DNA of 18,349 nt from an uncultured Muribaculaceae bacterium (GTDB taxonomy: Bacteria > Bacteroidota > Bacteroidia > Bacteroidales > Muribaculaceae): NCBI GenBank assembly GCA_902494515.1, contig CABUTS010000055.1, forward strand, positions 1 through 18,349. Direction: 5' to 3'. The notes under the pieces were generated by a model. That model was not told the DNA's origin and made no database searches. It saw only the letters and a program-made list of their open reading frames with translations. Within the stretch, counting starts at the first letter, position 1, and each line of letters begins with the position of its first letter. A program made the position numbers and the translations under genes. Shown piece by piece: positions 7,558 to 14,912 of this stretch.

Positions 7558-7618
7558 AAAGATTAGCCGGGGATGTCGCCGGAATCGCTACGGGCGCCCC
7601 CGAAGGGTTAAAGTTCCA

Positions 7619-7626
7619 CAAAAATA
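7619..7626 (-). promoter_or_regulatory. -7 promoter box of the RelA/SpoT gene
   Basis: The minus strand reads TATTTTTG, a match to the Bacteroidetes -7 form TAnnTTTG, about 62 bp before the start codon at 7557. Upstream on the same strand an ATTTTG stretch (7644-7639) is a possible but closely spaced -33 element. Confidence 0.55.
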
Positions 7627-7649
7627 GTGATTTTCCCGCAAAATCCTGC

Positions 7650-7668
7650 GATTTTATTCAATAAAATC
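7650..7668. promoter_or_regulatory. Perfect 19-bp palindrome between divergent promoters
   Basis: GATTTTATT and AATAAAATC flank a single C. The right half with its preceding C (CAATAAAATC, 7659-7668) recurs at 7690-7699, a 31-bp step close to three helical turns, ending just before the upp -7 box. The site lies between the -7 boxes of the RelA/SpoT gene and upp, where a regulator could control both. Operator function is inferred. Confidence 0.45.
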
Positions 7669-7701
7669 TGTGTAAAAAGATGTTTTCAGCAATAAAATCG
7701 C

Positions 7702-7709
7702 TAACTTTG
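7702..7709 (+). promoter_or_regulatory. -7 promoter box of upp
   Basis: TAACTTTG matches TAnnTTTG exactly. Transcription would begin near 7715, giving a leader of about 20 nt before the ATG at 7734. It also argues against the upstream in-frame ATG at 7680, which would lie ahead of the transcript start. No strong -33 element is visible. Confidence 0.65.
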
Positions 7710-7733
7710 AAGCCGAAAGTAAAAAAATCAACC

Positions 7734-8402
7734 ATGAAAGTAGTAAATTTCGCAGATACCCCCTCGCTGGTCAGCCAGTATATGACCGAACTGCGCAACG
7801 TCGACGTGCAGGGCGACATGCTCCGTTTCCGCCGCAACCTGGAGCGCATCGGCCAGATCATGGCGTATGAAATTTCGCGTACGCTGGAGTATAAACCGAT
7901 GAAAATCAAGACCCCGCTGGCCGAAACCGAGTCGCTGGAGATTGCCTCGCCGCTGGTGCTGGCCACTATCTTCCGCGCCGGCGTCCCCTTCCATCAGGGC
8001 TTCCTGGAGTTCTTCGACCATGCCGAAAACGCCTTCGTGTCGGCCTACCGCCGCTTCCGCGAGAAGACCCGTCCCGACCAGGAGGACTTCGAGGTTTGCG
8101 TGGAGTATCTCGCCGCCCCTTCAATCGAGGGGAAGACCCTGATCCTCGCCGACCCGATGCTCGCCACCGGCACCTCCATGGAGCTGAGCTACAAGGCGCT
8201 GCTGAGCCACGGCGAACCGGCCCACATCCACATCGCTTCGGTTATAGCCTCGCAGCAGGCCGTGGACTACGTCTGCTCCCGCTTCCCCGAGGAGAAGACC
8301 ACGGTATGGTGCGGCGCCATCGACCCCGAAATCAACAGCCACTCCTACATCGTCCCGGGCCTCGGCGACGCCGGCGACCTGGCCTACGGCACCAAACTCT
8401 GA
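7734..8402 (+). CDS. upp: Uracil phosphoribosyltransferase
   Basis: UPRT converts uracil and PRPP to UMP in pyrimidine salvage. The 222-residue product has 'TIFRAGVPFHQGF' near residue 80, the PRPP-binding loop 'LILADPMLATGTSM' near 135-148, and the C-terminal uracil-binding segment 'YIVPGLGDAGDLAYGTKL'. The loop has TGT where many enzymes have TGG, a mild variant. An ATG at 7680 would add 18 basic, low-complexity residues; I reject it because the -7 box TAACTTTG lies downstream of it. This is the only plus-strand gene in the window. A strong hairpin terminator follows 22 bp after the stop. The upstream region is shared with the divergent RelA/SpoT gene and holds the palindrome at 7650-7668. 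Confidence 0.95.
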   Translation: MKVVNFADTPSLVSQYMTELRNVDVQGDMLRFRRNLERIGQIMAYEISRTLEYKPMKIKTPLAETESLEIASPLVLATIFRAGVPFHQGFLEFFDHAENAFVSAYRRFREKTRPDQEDFEVCVEYLAAPSIEGKTLILADPMLATGTSMELSYKALLSHGEPAHIHIASVIASQQAVDYVCSRFPEEKTTVWCGAIDPEINSHSYIVPGLGDAGDLAYGTKL

Positions 8403-8424
8403 ATCTCCGCCACGACAGATAAAA

Positions 8425-8470
8425 ACAAGGGCGTATCGCAAAACTTGATTGCGGTACGCCCGTGTTTTAT
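8425..8470 (+). terminator. Intrinsic terminator after upp, likely bidirectional
   Basis: Arms 8425-8441 and 8449-8465 form a 17-position stem (core GGGCGTA/TACGCCC) with one A-G mismatch and one T-G wobble around a 7-base loop, followed by a short T-run (TTTAT). On the minus strand the stem is followed by TTTTT, so it could also end the convergent transcript of the secreted-protein gene. Confidence 0.85.
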
Positions 8471-8526
8471 GTTTGGAATCAGGAGGTTACTCCGGCATGG
8501 CGGAGTTTACACCCTTGTAGCGGAGG

Positions 8527-10367
8527 TTACTTTTTCATTACCTTCTGGCCGCCGATTATGTAGATGCCGGCGGGGAGGGTGTCGAAACTGTCGCTGGTAG
8601 CGACCTTGATGCCCTGGAGATTGTAGACCGAAGCATCGCGGGTCACGGCGTCGGCGCTGATGCTCTCGATGCCGGAAACCTTGGTGATTTCGATCGAACC
8701 ACCGGCGTGGGCTGTGGTGGTGTATTCGCTCATCTCGACGGGTTCAGCACCGTCGACGGAAACCATTACGGTCTTACCCTCGGGGGCCTTGAGGTCGATC
8801 TGAGTGCCGGGCAGCAGGCTCAGCGGAGCGGAGAAGTCGGTAACGGGGACAATGAGGTCGCGGGTGACGGTAACTTCGGCGCTTTCGTCGTTGGTGATGG
8901 TGTAGTCAAACTTCTCGGGGGTAGAGCCGATGAACATCTTGTAGACATCGTTGCCGGCGGGGATGAGCGCCCAGCTGTAGTCGTTGTAGTGGTTCTCGGT
9001 GTAAAGTTCGTCGTTGAGATACATCACGGGGATGGAGGTCATCGACATGGCGGTGATTTCAAACGGCGAAATCAGGTCGTAGTAGGCGACGGTGTTGTAG
9101 CCGCTGTTGATGTTGTCGATGGGGAGGCCGTTGGCGTCGATCATGCCGAACCCGAAGTCAGCGGCGGCGATGTTGTCGATATACAGCACGAAGCTCTTGT
9201 CGAACTCATAGGCTGAGGCCGAGATGTGGACATCACCCTCCGGCATGAAGTCGAAGTAAGGAACCTCGGGAGTCCAGGTCTGCAGCATGTCGGTGTCGCC
9301 GAGGGTCAGCTCGGTGAGGTAGCAGTCGCGGTTGGGGTAAACGGAGAAGAAGCTGAAGTCCTCGTCGACGACAATTTCATTGAGTCCTTCGTGGATTTCG
9401 ACAGGAATACCGCTCCATGAGGAGTAGCCGTGGTAAAGCGAGATGTTGTCGGCGCCGGTGATGTACACATTCTTGACGGGGTGCTGCCAGAGACGGGTGT
9501 CGACTTTGATTACGGTCGGTTCGCCGATGCGGAAAACATAGAAATCCAGGTCGGCGTCGTTGAGTTTCACGCCGTTGATTTTATAGTTCTCAGTGTCAAA
9601 CGAAATCTGAATCTGGGTGTTCCACTTAACGTCGAAGCCTTCGGGGGTGAGATAGCTGGCGATGTCGTCGATGGGTTCGCCGTCAATCCACAGCTTGTTG
9701 AGCGACGGCTCGGTGCCGGGGTTCACGAACTCGAACTTCACGTTGAAGTTGACGTCGGGATAGTTGGCCTGAATGTCGATGTTGTCGCCGTCGGCGAGGG
9801 TGATTTCATAATACTGGGTGTTCTCGAGTACGGTGCCGTTCTGGGTGATCTGGTAGATGGGATCATTCATCGATACGGCATTCACATACATCACTTTGTC
9901 TTGCTCGTTGAAGCGCACCGTCTGCTCGCCGGCCACCAGGTTTACCTGGCGGAATGTGGTGGCCATGTATGCGCTGATTTTCGAGGGGTCATCGACGGTG
10001 ATGGTGCAGCTCAGAGGATACATCTCATCCTCGGTCACAACCTCCACGGTCATGGTTTTGCCTTCCCAGTAAGAGTAGACATAGCCCTGGATAGCGCCGT
10101 TCATATTCAGCCATAAAGAGGAGACCGAAGGGTCGGTGCCACCCTTGATGACGTAACCCTCTTTAGGCGCGATCAGCAGGGGTTGGCCTCGGCTGCGGTG
10201 ATGGCGTTGTCGCCGGCCACGAGGCTCTGCTCAACATTACCGACGGTGCAGGTGACCCCTTCGGGGCGGTCGATGTTGATGGTGAACGAAACCTGAGTTT
10301 GGGCGTTCATGGCGAACGGACACAGCAGTGTCGCCATAAAAAGCATACTGAGTAGAAGTTTCTTCAT
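8527..10367 (-). pseudogene. Secreted repeat protein, broken by a one-base frameshift
   Basis: Two open frames make one gene. The first (10367 to 10173, 64 residues) starts with a signal peptide (MKKLLLSMLFMATLLCPFA, then NAQ) and stops at a TGA after 'AAEANPC'. The second, called from an ATG at 10104 (525 residues), is already open upstream and joins in the -1 frame at the run of four C (minus strand, 10182-10179), giving 'AAEANPLLIAPKEGYVIKGG'. One more base in that run would restore a protein of about 613 residues. The joined protein has loosely repeated units of roughly 70-90 residues around 'LVAGDNAI', 'LVAGEQTVRF' and 'HEGLNEIVVD'. It ends with 'VYNLQGIKV' and 'LPAGIYIIGGQKVMKK', a tail common on secreted Bacteroidales proteins and similar to type IX sorting tails. 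The rest of the frame is well kept, which points to a recent lesion or a sequence error. Function unknown. Confidence 0.8.
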
Positions 10368-10402
10368 ATGTGAGAATTATGTTGTTAAAAAAAGTTTCAA
10401 TG

Positions 10403-10410
10403 CAAAGTTA
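10403..10410 (-). promoter_or_regulatory. -7 promoter box of the secreted repeat protein gene
   Basis: The minus strand reads TAACTTTG, an exact TAnnTTTG match, 36 bp before the ATG at 10367. An intact promoter fits a gene that was recently active. Confidence 0.6.
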
Positions 10411-10504
10411 TATCATCGGAGGCATAATTGCAGGATTTTTCCGGCAAAAAGTGGGCTTTTCTGACAAAAAGTAAGAAATTTTCAAAAATTACTATCCGGG
10501 ATGG

Positions 10505-10549
10505 TGAAAAAGAATCCGGGCGCGCTTCGGGGGGGAAGCGCGCCCGGAT
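10505..10549 (-). terminator. Strong intrinsic terminator after the TonB-linked receptor gene
   Basis: Perfect 15-bp arms ATCCGGGCGCGCTTC (10514-10528) and GAAGCGCGCCCGGAT (10535-10549) enclose six G on the plus strand. On the minus strand the stem is followed by TCTTTTT. It lies 11 bp past the stop of the barrel gene and separates it from the secreted-protein gene, which has its own promoter. Confidence 0.92.
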
Positions 10550-10560
10550 GGATTATCTAC

Positions 10561-13395
10561 TTACCTGGGGCCGCGGCCTCGGCCGGGACCTCCTCCGGGG
10601 CCTCCTCCGGGGGGACCCCAGCGGCGTTCGTTGCGGTCGGCGGGCTGGTTCCCCTTGCCGAAGGTGTTGAAGCGGTAGGTGAAGGTCAGCATGAAGTAGC
10701 GCGTCAGCGAGTTATACCAGGTGTCGTCGATGTAGTTGGCGGTTACCGAGCGGTTGATGGACTTCTGCTGCTGGAGAAGGTCGTAGACCTTCAGCATCAG
10801 GGTTGCTGCCTTGCCGGGGAGGAACTGGTAGGAGATGCTGGCGTTCCACATCCAGGTTTCCTGGTTGTAGCCCTGTGAGTAACCCTTCGAGGCGTTGAAG
10901 TTCAGGTCGGAGGCCAGGACGATGCCGAAGGGGGTGTAGTAGGTGGCGTTCACGCCGGCGCCGTAGTTGTGGATTGTCGGGGTGCTCACGTCGGGGAGGG
11001 TGTTGAAAGTGGCGTTCATGCGGTAGAACGGGCGGAATTCAATCTCGAGGTTGTCGGGGCGGAAGGCCAGCGAGGGGGACTCGGCAATCATCAGCTGGCG
11101 CGAGGTGTTCTTGCGCATGTTGTTGTAGCCGACGTTCTGGTTGAACATCACGAAGACGTTGTTGTTGAAGCTCCAGGTCTTCTTGGCGCCGAAGGGCTGC
11201 GAATACATGTTCATGACGCGGAAGTTCCATACGCCGCCGGTGTTCTCGTAGGTTGTCATTCGTCCGCCGGAGAGTTCGTTGTACTTGGTGCGCGAGATGA
11301 TGGAGTTCTGCATGATCGAGAAGTCGGCCATCGACATGATGGAGCTCTGGCGGTCCTGGTTGAACTTCTGGAAGCGCAGGCGGATGTTGTGGCTGAAGGT
11401 CGGCTTCAGTTCGGGATTACCGACGACAACGTTCAGGGGGTTGGAGTAGTCTGCCACGGGCTGCAGCTGGGCCATCGAGGGCTGCGAGGAGCGGCCGTTG
11501 TAGTTGAGGTTCAGGGAGCTTGCCTTGTCGATTTTCCAGCGGAAACGTAGGAAGGGGGCGTAGTTCCATACCCAGCGCTCGGGGATGCTCTTGGCGCCGT
11601 TGATGAGGTTCGTGGACTTCGACATCGAGGGGACCAGCGCGGCGCCGACATCGAGGTTATATTCTTTGGTCACCTTCTTATATCCGATGCGCATCTCCTG
11701 GCTCATGAAGTTGTTGCGGAAGGAGTTCGACAGGGAGTCGGAGTATTCCCATGGGCCCATGGCCACGGCGTAGGGGTCTTCGCCGATGTTGAAGGGGTCG
11801 AGGGGAAGCTGGCGGTTCACAATCTTGTCGGCGTTGTTCCAGCGGTACTGGAATCGGTAGCTGAAGGTCAGGAAGTTACCCTTGGTGACGTCGCCCAAAG
11901 GCTCGGTCCAGCTGACGCGGGCGTTGACGTTGTTGCTCCAGGTGTGGTTGTCGGCATACTGGTTGTAGAGGTCGATGGAGTCGTTGCCCATCTGGTTGAG
12001 CAGGCGGTAGAAGTGGTTGTAGCTCAGGGCGCGGTCATCTTCGCGGACGTTCGAGAAGTTGTAGTTGGCCATGATCGAGAAGCTGCGGCCGCGGCGCGAC
12101 TCGAAGTTGTGGTTGAAGATCAGGCGGCCGCCGGCCTCGTAGCTGCGTCCCAGCGACGAGGAGCGGTTCAGCGAGCGGTTTACCCAGGGGAGGCCCGGCT
12201 CGCCGGCCATCAGGGTGTCGACCCCGAGCGAATAGGAGTCGTTCTGGTTGAACGAGAAGTTCGGACGGAAATCCAGGGTGTTGAACGAGTCGGGCTTCCA
12301 TTCGATGCGGAAGTCGGTGCGGACGTTGTGACCCTTGTCGGTGGCGTCGGTCCGGGAGTTGTTGTAGGATACGGAGTCGGGGAACAGATACTGGCGGTTC
12401 TGGCGGGAGCGGGTGTCGCGGTCGGTGTGTGAGTACATTACGTCGCCGCCGACGCGGAAGATCTCGCCGTTGCCGATGTTGAAGTTCACGCCGAAGTTCT
12501 GCGAGTTGTTGATGCCGCGGCCACCGCCGAAACGACGGAAACGGTTGCCGTTGCCGTCGGTGAAGCCCATCTCGTTGGTGTTGTTGGCCGAACCGATGAA
12601 GGTAATCTGGTTCTCGTTCCAGAAGCGGTTGATGTTGAAGGTGACCTGATAGCGTTCGTCGGTGCCGTAGCCACCCTCGACGGTGCCGAACCAGCCGTTT
12701 TTCATACCCTTCTTCACGGTCAGGTTGATGACGGTTTCATCCTCGCCGTCGTCCACGCCGGTCATGCGGGCAAGGTCGCTTTTACGGTCCACGACCTGCA
12801 GCTTGTCGACCATGTTCACGGGGAGGTTCTTCGAGGCCACCTTGGGGTCGTCGGCGAAGAACTCCTTGCCGTCGACCAGAATCTTGGTCACCTGCTTGCC
12901 GTTGGCGGTAATCTTGCCGTCGCTGTCGACCTCTACGCCCGGGAGGCGCTTCAGCAGGTCCTCGACCACGGCGTTGGGCTGGGTCTTGTAGCTGTCGGCG
13001 TTGAATTCCACGGTGTCGGTCATCACCTTGATAGGCGTTTTGACGCCGACGGCGGTGACTTCGCCGAGGTTGATGGCCGAGTCGCCCATGCGGAGGGTGT
13101 CGGTGCGGAGATTCTGCTTCGCGACGGAGATGTTGCGGTAGGTTTTGTTGTAACCGATGTAGGTGGATTCAAGGATGTAATTACCCTGCTTGATGCCGGA
13201 AATGGAGAATTTACCGTTGACATCGGCCACGCCGCCGGCCACGAAAGCCGAGTCCTTGGCGGAGAGCACGCGCACTGTGGCGTCCGAAAGGGGTTCGCCC
13301 GCCGTGTCGGCCACAACCCCCGAAACTGTGTAAGCCCACGCTGCCAATGCCGCCGGCAGCGCTGCCAATGCAAGAATATGACGTTTTAGTAACAT
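10561..13395 (-). CDS. TonB-dependent-receptor-like outer membrane beta-barrel protein (OMP_b-brl_3 type)
   Basis: The 944-residue product has a signal peptide (MLLKRHILALAALPAALAAW, cleavage near 21) and an N-terminal carboxypeptidase-regulatory-like fold (about 23-105, 'VSGVVADTAGEPLSDATVRV'). A plug-like segment follows (about 140-225, 'LLKRLPGVEVDSDG', 'ILVDGKEFFADDP'), then a long barrel rich in alternating aromatic and polar residues ending at 'YFMLTFTYRFNTFGKG'. This is the layout of the Bacteroidetes OMP_b-brl_3 group of receptor-like proteins, thought to move substrates or peptides across the outer membrane; no substrate is evident. No SusD-like partner lies beside it, so it is not a standard SusCD pair. 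The last 25 residues after the final strand are rich in Gly, Pro and Arg (GPPGGGPGGGPGRGRGPR). Two 13-bp direct repeats lie just upstream of the start, and a strong terminator follows. Confidence 0.9.
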   Translation of the reverse strand: MLLKRHILALAALPAALAAWAYTVSGVVADTAGEPLSDATVRVLSAKDSAFVAGGVADVNGKFSISGIKQGNYILESTYIGYNKTYRNISVAKQNLRTDTLRMGDSAINLGEVTAVGVKTPIKVMTDTVEFNADSYKTQPNAVVEDLLKRLPGVEVDSDGKITANGKQVTKILVDGKEFFADDPKVASKNLPVNMVDKLQVVDRKSDLARMTGVDDGEDETVINLTVKKGMKNGWFGTVEGGYGTDERYQVTFNINRFWNENQITFIGSANNTNEMGFTDGNGNRFRRFGGGRGINNSQNFGVNFNIGNGEIFRVGGDVMYSHTDRDTRSRQNRQYLFPDSVSYNNSRTDATDKGHNVRTDFRIEWKPDSFNTLDFRPNFSFNQNDSYSLGVDTLMAGEPGLPWVNRSLNRSSSLGRSYEAGGRLIFNHNFESRRGRSFSIMANYNFSNVREDDRALSYNHFYRLLNQMGNDSIDLYNQYADNHTWSNNVNARVSWTEPLGDVTKGNFLTFSYRFQYRWNNADKIVNRQLPLDPFNIGEDPYAVAMGPWEYSDSLSNSFRNNFMSQEMRIGYKKVTKEYNLDVGAALVPSMSKSTNLINGAKSIPERWVWNYAPFLRFRWKIDKASSLNLNYNGRSSQPSMAQLQPVADYSNPLNVVVGNPELKPTFSHNIRLRFQKFNQDRQSSIMSMADFSIMQNSIISRTKYNELSGGRMTTYENTGGVWNFRVMNMYSQPFGAKKTWSFNNNVFVMFNQNVGYNNMRKNTSRQLMIAESPSLAFRPDNLEIEFRPFYRMNATFNTLPDVSTPTIHNYGAGVNATYYTPFGIVLASDLNFNASKGYSQGYNQETWMWNASISYQFLPGKAATLMLKVYDLLQQQKSINRSVTANYIDDTWYNSLTRYFMLTFTYRFNTFGKGNQPADRNERRWGPPGGGPGGGPGRGRGPR

Positions 13396-13402
13396 AACCA
13401 GT

Positions 13403-13437
13403 TATTGTACCTGTCAGAAACAAATATTGTACCTGTC
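13403..13437 (-). promoter_or_regulatory. Two 13-bp direct repeats around a -7-like box of the receptor gene
   Basis: TATTGTACCTGTC occurs at 13403-13415 and 13425-13437, identical, with a 22-bp step, about two helical turns. On the minus strand the copies read GACAGGTACAATA. Between and partly overlapping them lies AATATTTG (13428-13421), one base off TAnnTTTG. The pair sits 8 bp before the ATG at 13395. The arrangement suits a regulator binding as two units on one face of the DNA over the promoter; the regulator is unknown. Confidence 0.55.
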
Positions 13438-13592
13438 GGAGGAAACCCGGAGATGCCATCTGTGGGCTGACCCGACATAAACAAAGACGCATCGAACCGC
13501 CCGAAGTTTAATCCGGGTTGCCGCCCTTTTGACCAACCTCCCTTTTTAATAGAGCAATCCGCCAGGAATTCCCTGAGGTTAACATTCGTTCA

Positions 13593-13675
13593 CAAATAAT
13601 ATAAAGCAACACCGCAATGGTTTGCAAATCATATAAAGCAACACCGCAATATCGCCGGGGGCGATTGCGGTGTTG
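13593..13675 (-). terminator. pfkA terminator hairpin with duplicated 3' arm
   Basis: On the minus strand the arm CAACACCGCAATCGCC (13675-13660) pairs with 13656-13639 across a CCC loop, with a two-base bulge, followed by CTTTATAT. A 26-bp block containing the right half and tail (13625-13650) is repeated at 13593-13618 with one difference. The second copy supplies an alternative 3' arm (ATTGCGGTGTTG) and tail. The T-run is weak, so termination strength is uncertain. Confidence 0.65.
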
Positions 13676-13712
13676 AATGGGTTTTATTTCCGGAATTGGG
13701 ATGTCGGGGGAA

Positions 13713-14693
13713 TCAGATGGAGAGGCGGCGGAGGGTGTTGAGGAGCTCGCGGTTGATGGGCTTGTCGTTTTTGATGGCTTTGACGAAGGGCACGTAGACG
13801 ATTTCGTCGTTCTTGATACCGATCATCACGTTGCGCTGGTCGTCGAGCAGGGCGTCGATGGCTGCGGCACCCATTCGGGAGGCCAGGATGCGGTCGTGTG
13901 CTGTCGGGGAGCCGCCTCGCTGGAGGTGACCGAGGATGGAGACGCGCACGTCGTACTGCGGGTATTCCTTTTCAACGCGCTGGGCGATGCCCATTGCGCC
14001 GCCGGTGACGGGGCTTTCGGCCACGAGCACGATGGAGGAGTTCTTGCTCTTGCGGAAGCCGTTCTGGATGAGGTCGGCAAGCTGGTCGACCTCGGTGGAG
14101 ATTTCGGGGATGATGGCGGCTTCGGCACCGGAGGCGATTGCGCCGTTGAGAGCCAGGAAGCCGGCGTCGCGGCCCATTACTTCGATGAAGAAGAGGCGCT
14201 CATGGCTGGTGGCGGTGTCGCGGATTTTGTCGACGCACTCCATGATGGTGTTCAGGGCGGTGTCGTAGCCGATGGTGGTGTCGGTGCCGTAGAGGTCGTT
14301 GTCGATGGTGCCGGGGAGGCCGATGATGGGGATGTTGAATTCGTTGGCGAAGATTCGGGCACCGGTCAGGGAGCCGTCACCGCCGATAACCACGAGGGCG
14401 TCGATGCCGTGGCTGCGCATGGTGTCGTAGGCCAGCTGGCGTCCTTCGGGAGTCTGGAACTCCTTGCAGCGGGCGGTTTTCAGGATCGTGCCGCCGCGCT
14501 GGATGATGTTGGAGACGTTGGCGGTGGTGAAATCGGCGATTTCATCGGTGACGAGTCCGCGGTAACCGCGGTAGATTCCTTTGACTTTGAAACCTGCGAA
14601 GATAGCCGAGCGGGTGACGGCGCGGATAGCGGCGTTCATGCCGGGGGCGTCGCCTCCGGAGGTAAGGATGCCTATGGTTTTGATTTCTGCCAT
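13713..14693 (-). CDS. pfkA: ATP-dependent 6-phosphofructokinase
   Basis: The enzyme phosphorylates fructose 6-phosphate to fructose 1,6-bisphosphate, the committed step of glycolysis. The 326-residue product has 'ILTSGGDAPGMNAAIRA' near the N-terminus, 'IGGDGSLTGA' (104-111) in the nucleotide site, 'PGTIDNDLYGTDTTIG' with catalytic Asp131, 'VMGRDAGFLA', and 'GHLQRGGSP'. GGDGS with TIDND is the pattern of ATP-using enzymes; PPi-using ones have an Asp after GGD and a Lys in the second motif. The start at 14693 ('MAEIKTIGILTSGG') is preferred over an ATG at 14750, which lies upstream of the likely transcript start set by the TACTTTTG box at 14734-14727. It stands as its own unit between the terminator at 13593-13675 and the DUF2461 operon. 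Confidence 0.97.
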   Translation of the reverse strand: MAEIKTIGILTSGGDAPGMNAAIRAVTRSAIFAGFKVKGIYRGYRGLVTDEIADFTTANVSNIIQRGGTILKTARCKEFQTPEGRQLAYDTMRSHGIDALVVIGGDGSLTGARIFANEFNIPIIGLPGTIDNDLYGTDTTIGYDTALNTIMECVDKIRDTATSHERLFFIEVMGRDAGFLALNGAIASGAEAAIIPEISTEVDQLADLIQNGFRKSKNSSIVLVAESPVTGGAMGIAQRVEKEYPQYDVRVSILGHLQRGGSPTAHDRILASRMGAAAIDALLDDQRNVMIGIKNDEIVYVPFVKAIKNDKPINRELLNTLRRLSI

Positions 14694-14726
14694 GACTGAG
14701 TTGAGTATCGGGTGTGAATCACTTCG

Positions 14727-14734
14727 CAAAAGTA
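14727..14734 (-). promoter_or_regulatory. -7 promoter box of pfkA
   Basis: The minus strand reads TACTTTTG, an exact TAnnTTTG match, 33 bp before the ATG at 14693. The predicted leader is about 27 nt. It helps fix the start codon of pfkA. Confidence 0.65.
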
Positions 14735-14824
14735 CGAAATTTTTTTGCATAATGCGCTGTTCTTCCCAAAATATTTTTGAAATTTTACAGGGAAGTTAAC
14801 AGATTCCGGGCCGCGCGAGAGGGA

Positions 14825-14876
14825 GCCCGGGGTAAGAGGCGGAACCGCGCGAGAACGCGCGGCACAGGACCCGGGC
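14825..14876 (-). terminator. Nested GC-rich hairpins after the DUF2461 gene
   Basis: An outer stem pairs GCCCGGGGT (14825-14833, one bulged G) with ACCCGGGC (14869-14876). An inner stem pairs CCGCGCG with CGCGCGG around AGAA (14845-14862). The gap also repeats CCGCGCGAGA (14812 and 14845) and GGCGGAACCG (near 14839 and 14899). There is no T-run directly after it on the minus strand, so a terminator is possible but not shown; it may be a repeat-derived structure. Confidence 0.4.
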
Positions 14877-14912
14877 GACGCAGGACCTTGGAGGGCGCGG
14901 CGGAACCGGGGG

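Larger units (their letters stand above)
13396..13712. other. Intergenic region between pfkA and the receptor gene
   Basis: This 317-bp gap holds the direct repeats of the receptor promoter at its left end and the duplicated terminator of pfkA at its right end. I saw no convincing gene in the middle (about 13440-13590). It has the promoter of a minus-strand gene at one side and the end of a minus-strand transcript at the other, as expected. Confidence 0.7.

Noticed and set aside
7680..7733. Longer upp start adding 18 residues
   Set aside because: The TAACTTTG box at 7702-7709 lies downstream of that ATG, so it would not be on the transcript.
8489..8506. Hairpin ACTCCG/CGGAGT after the secreted-protein gene as its terminator
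   Set aside because: The stem is short and has no T-run on the minus strand; the bidirectional hairpin at 8425-8465 is a better terminator.
13677..14699. Plus-strand open frame of 340 codons opposite pfkA
   Set aside because: It is a mirror frame of pfkA with low-complexity Gly/Val/Asp composition and no recognised motif.
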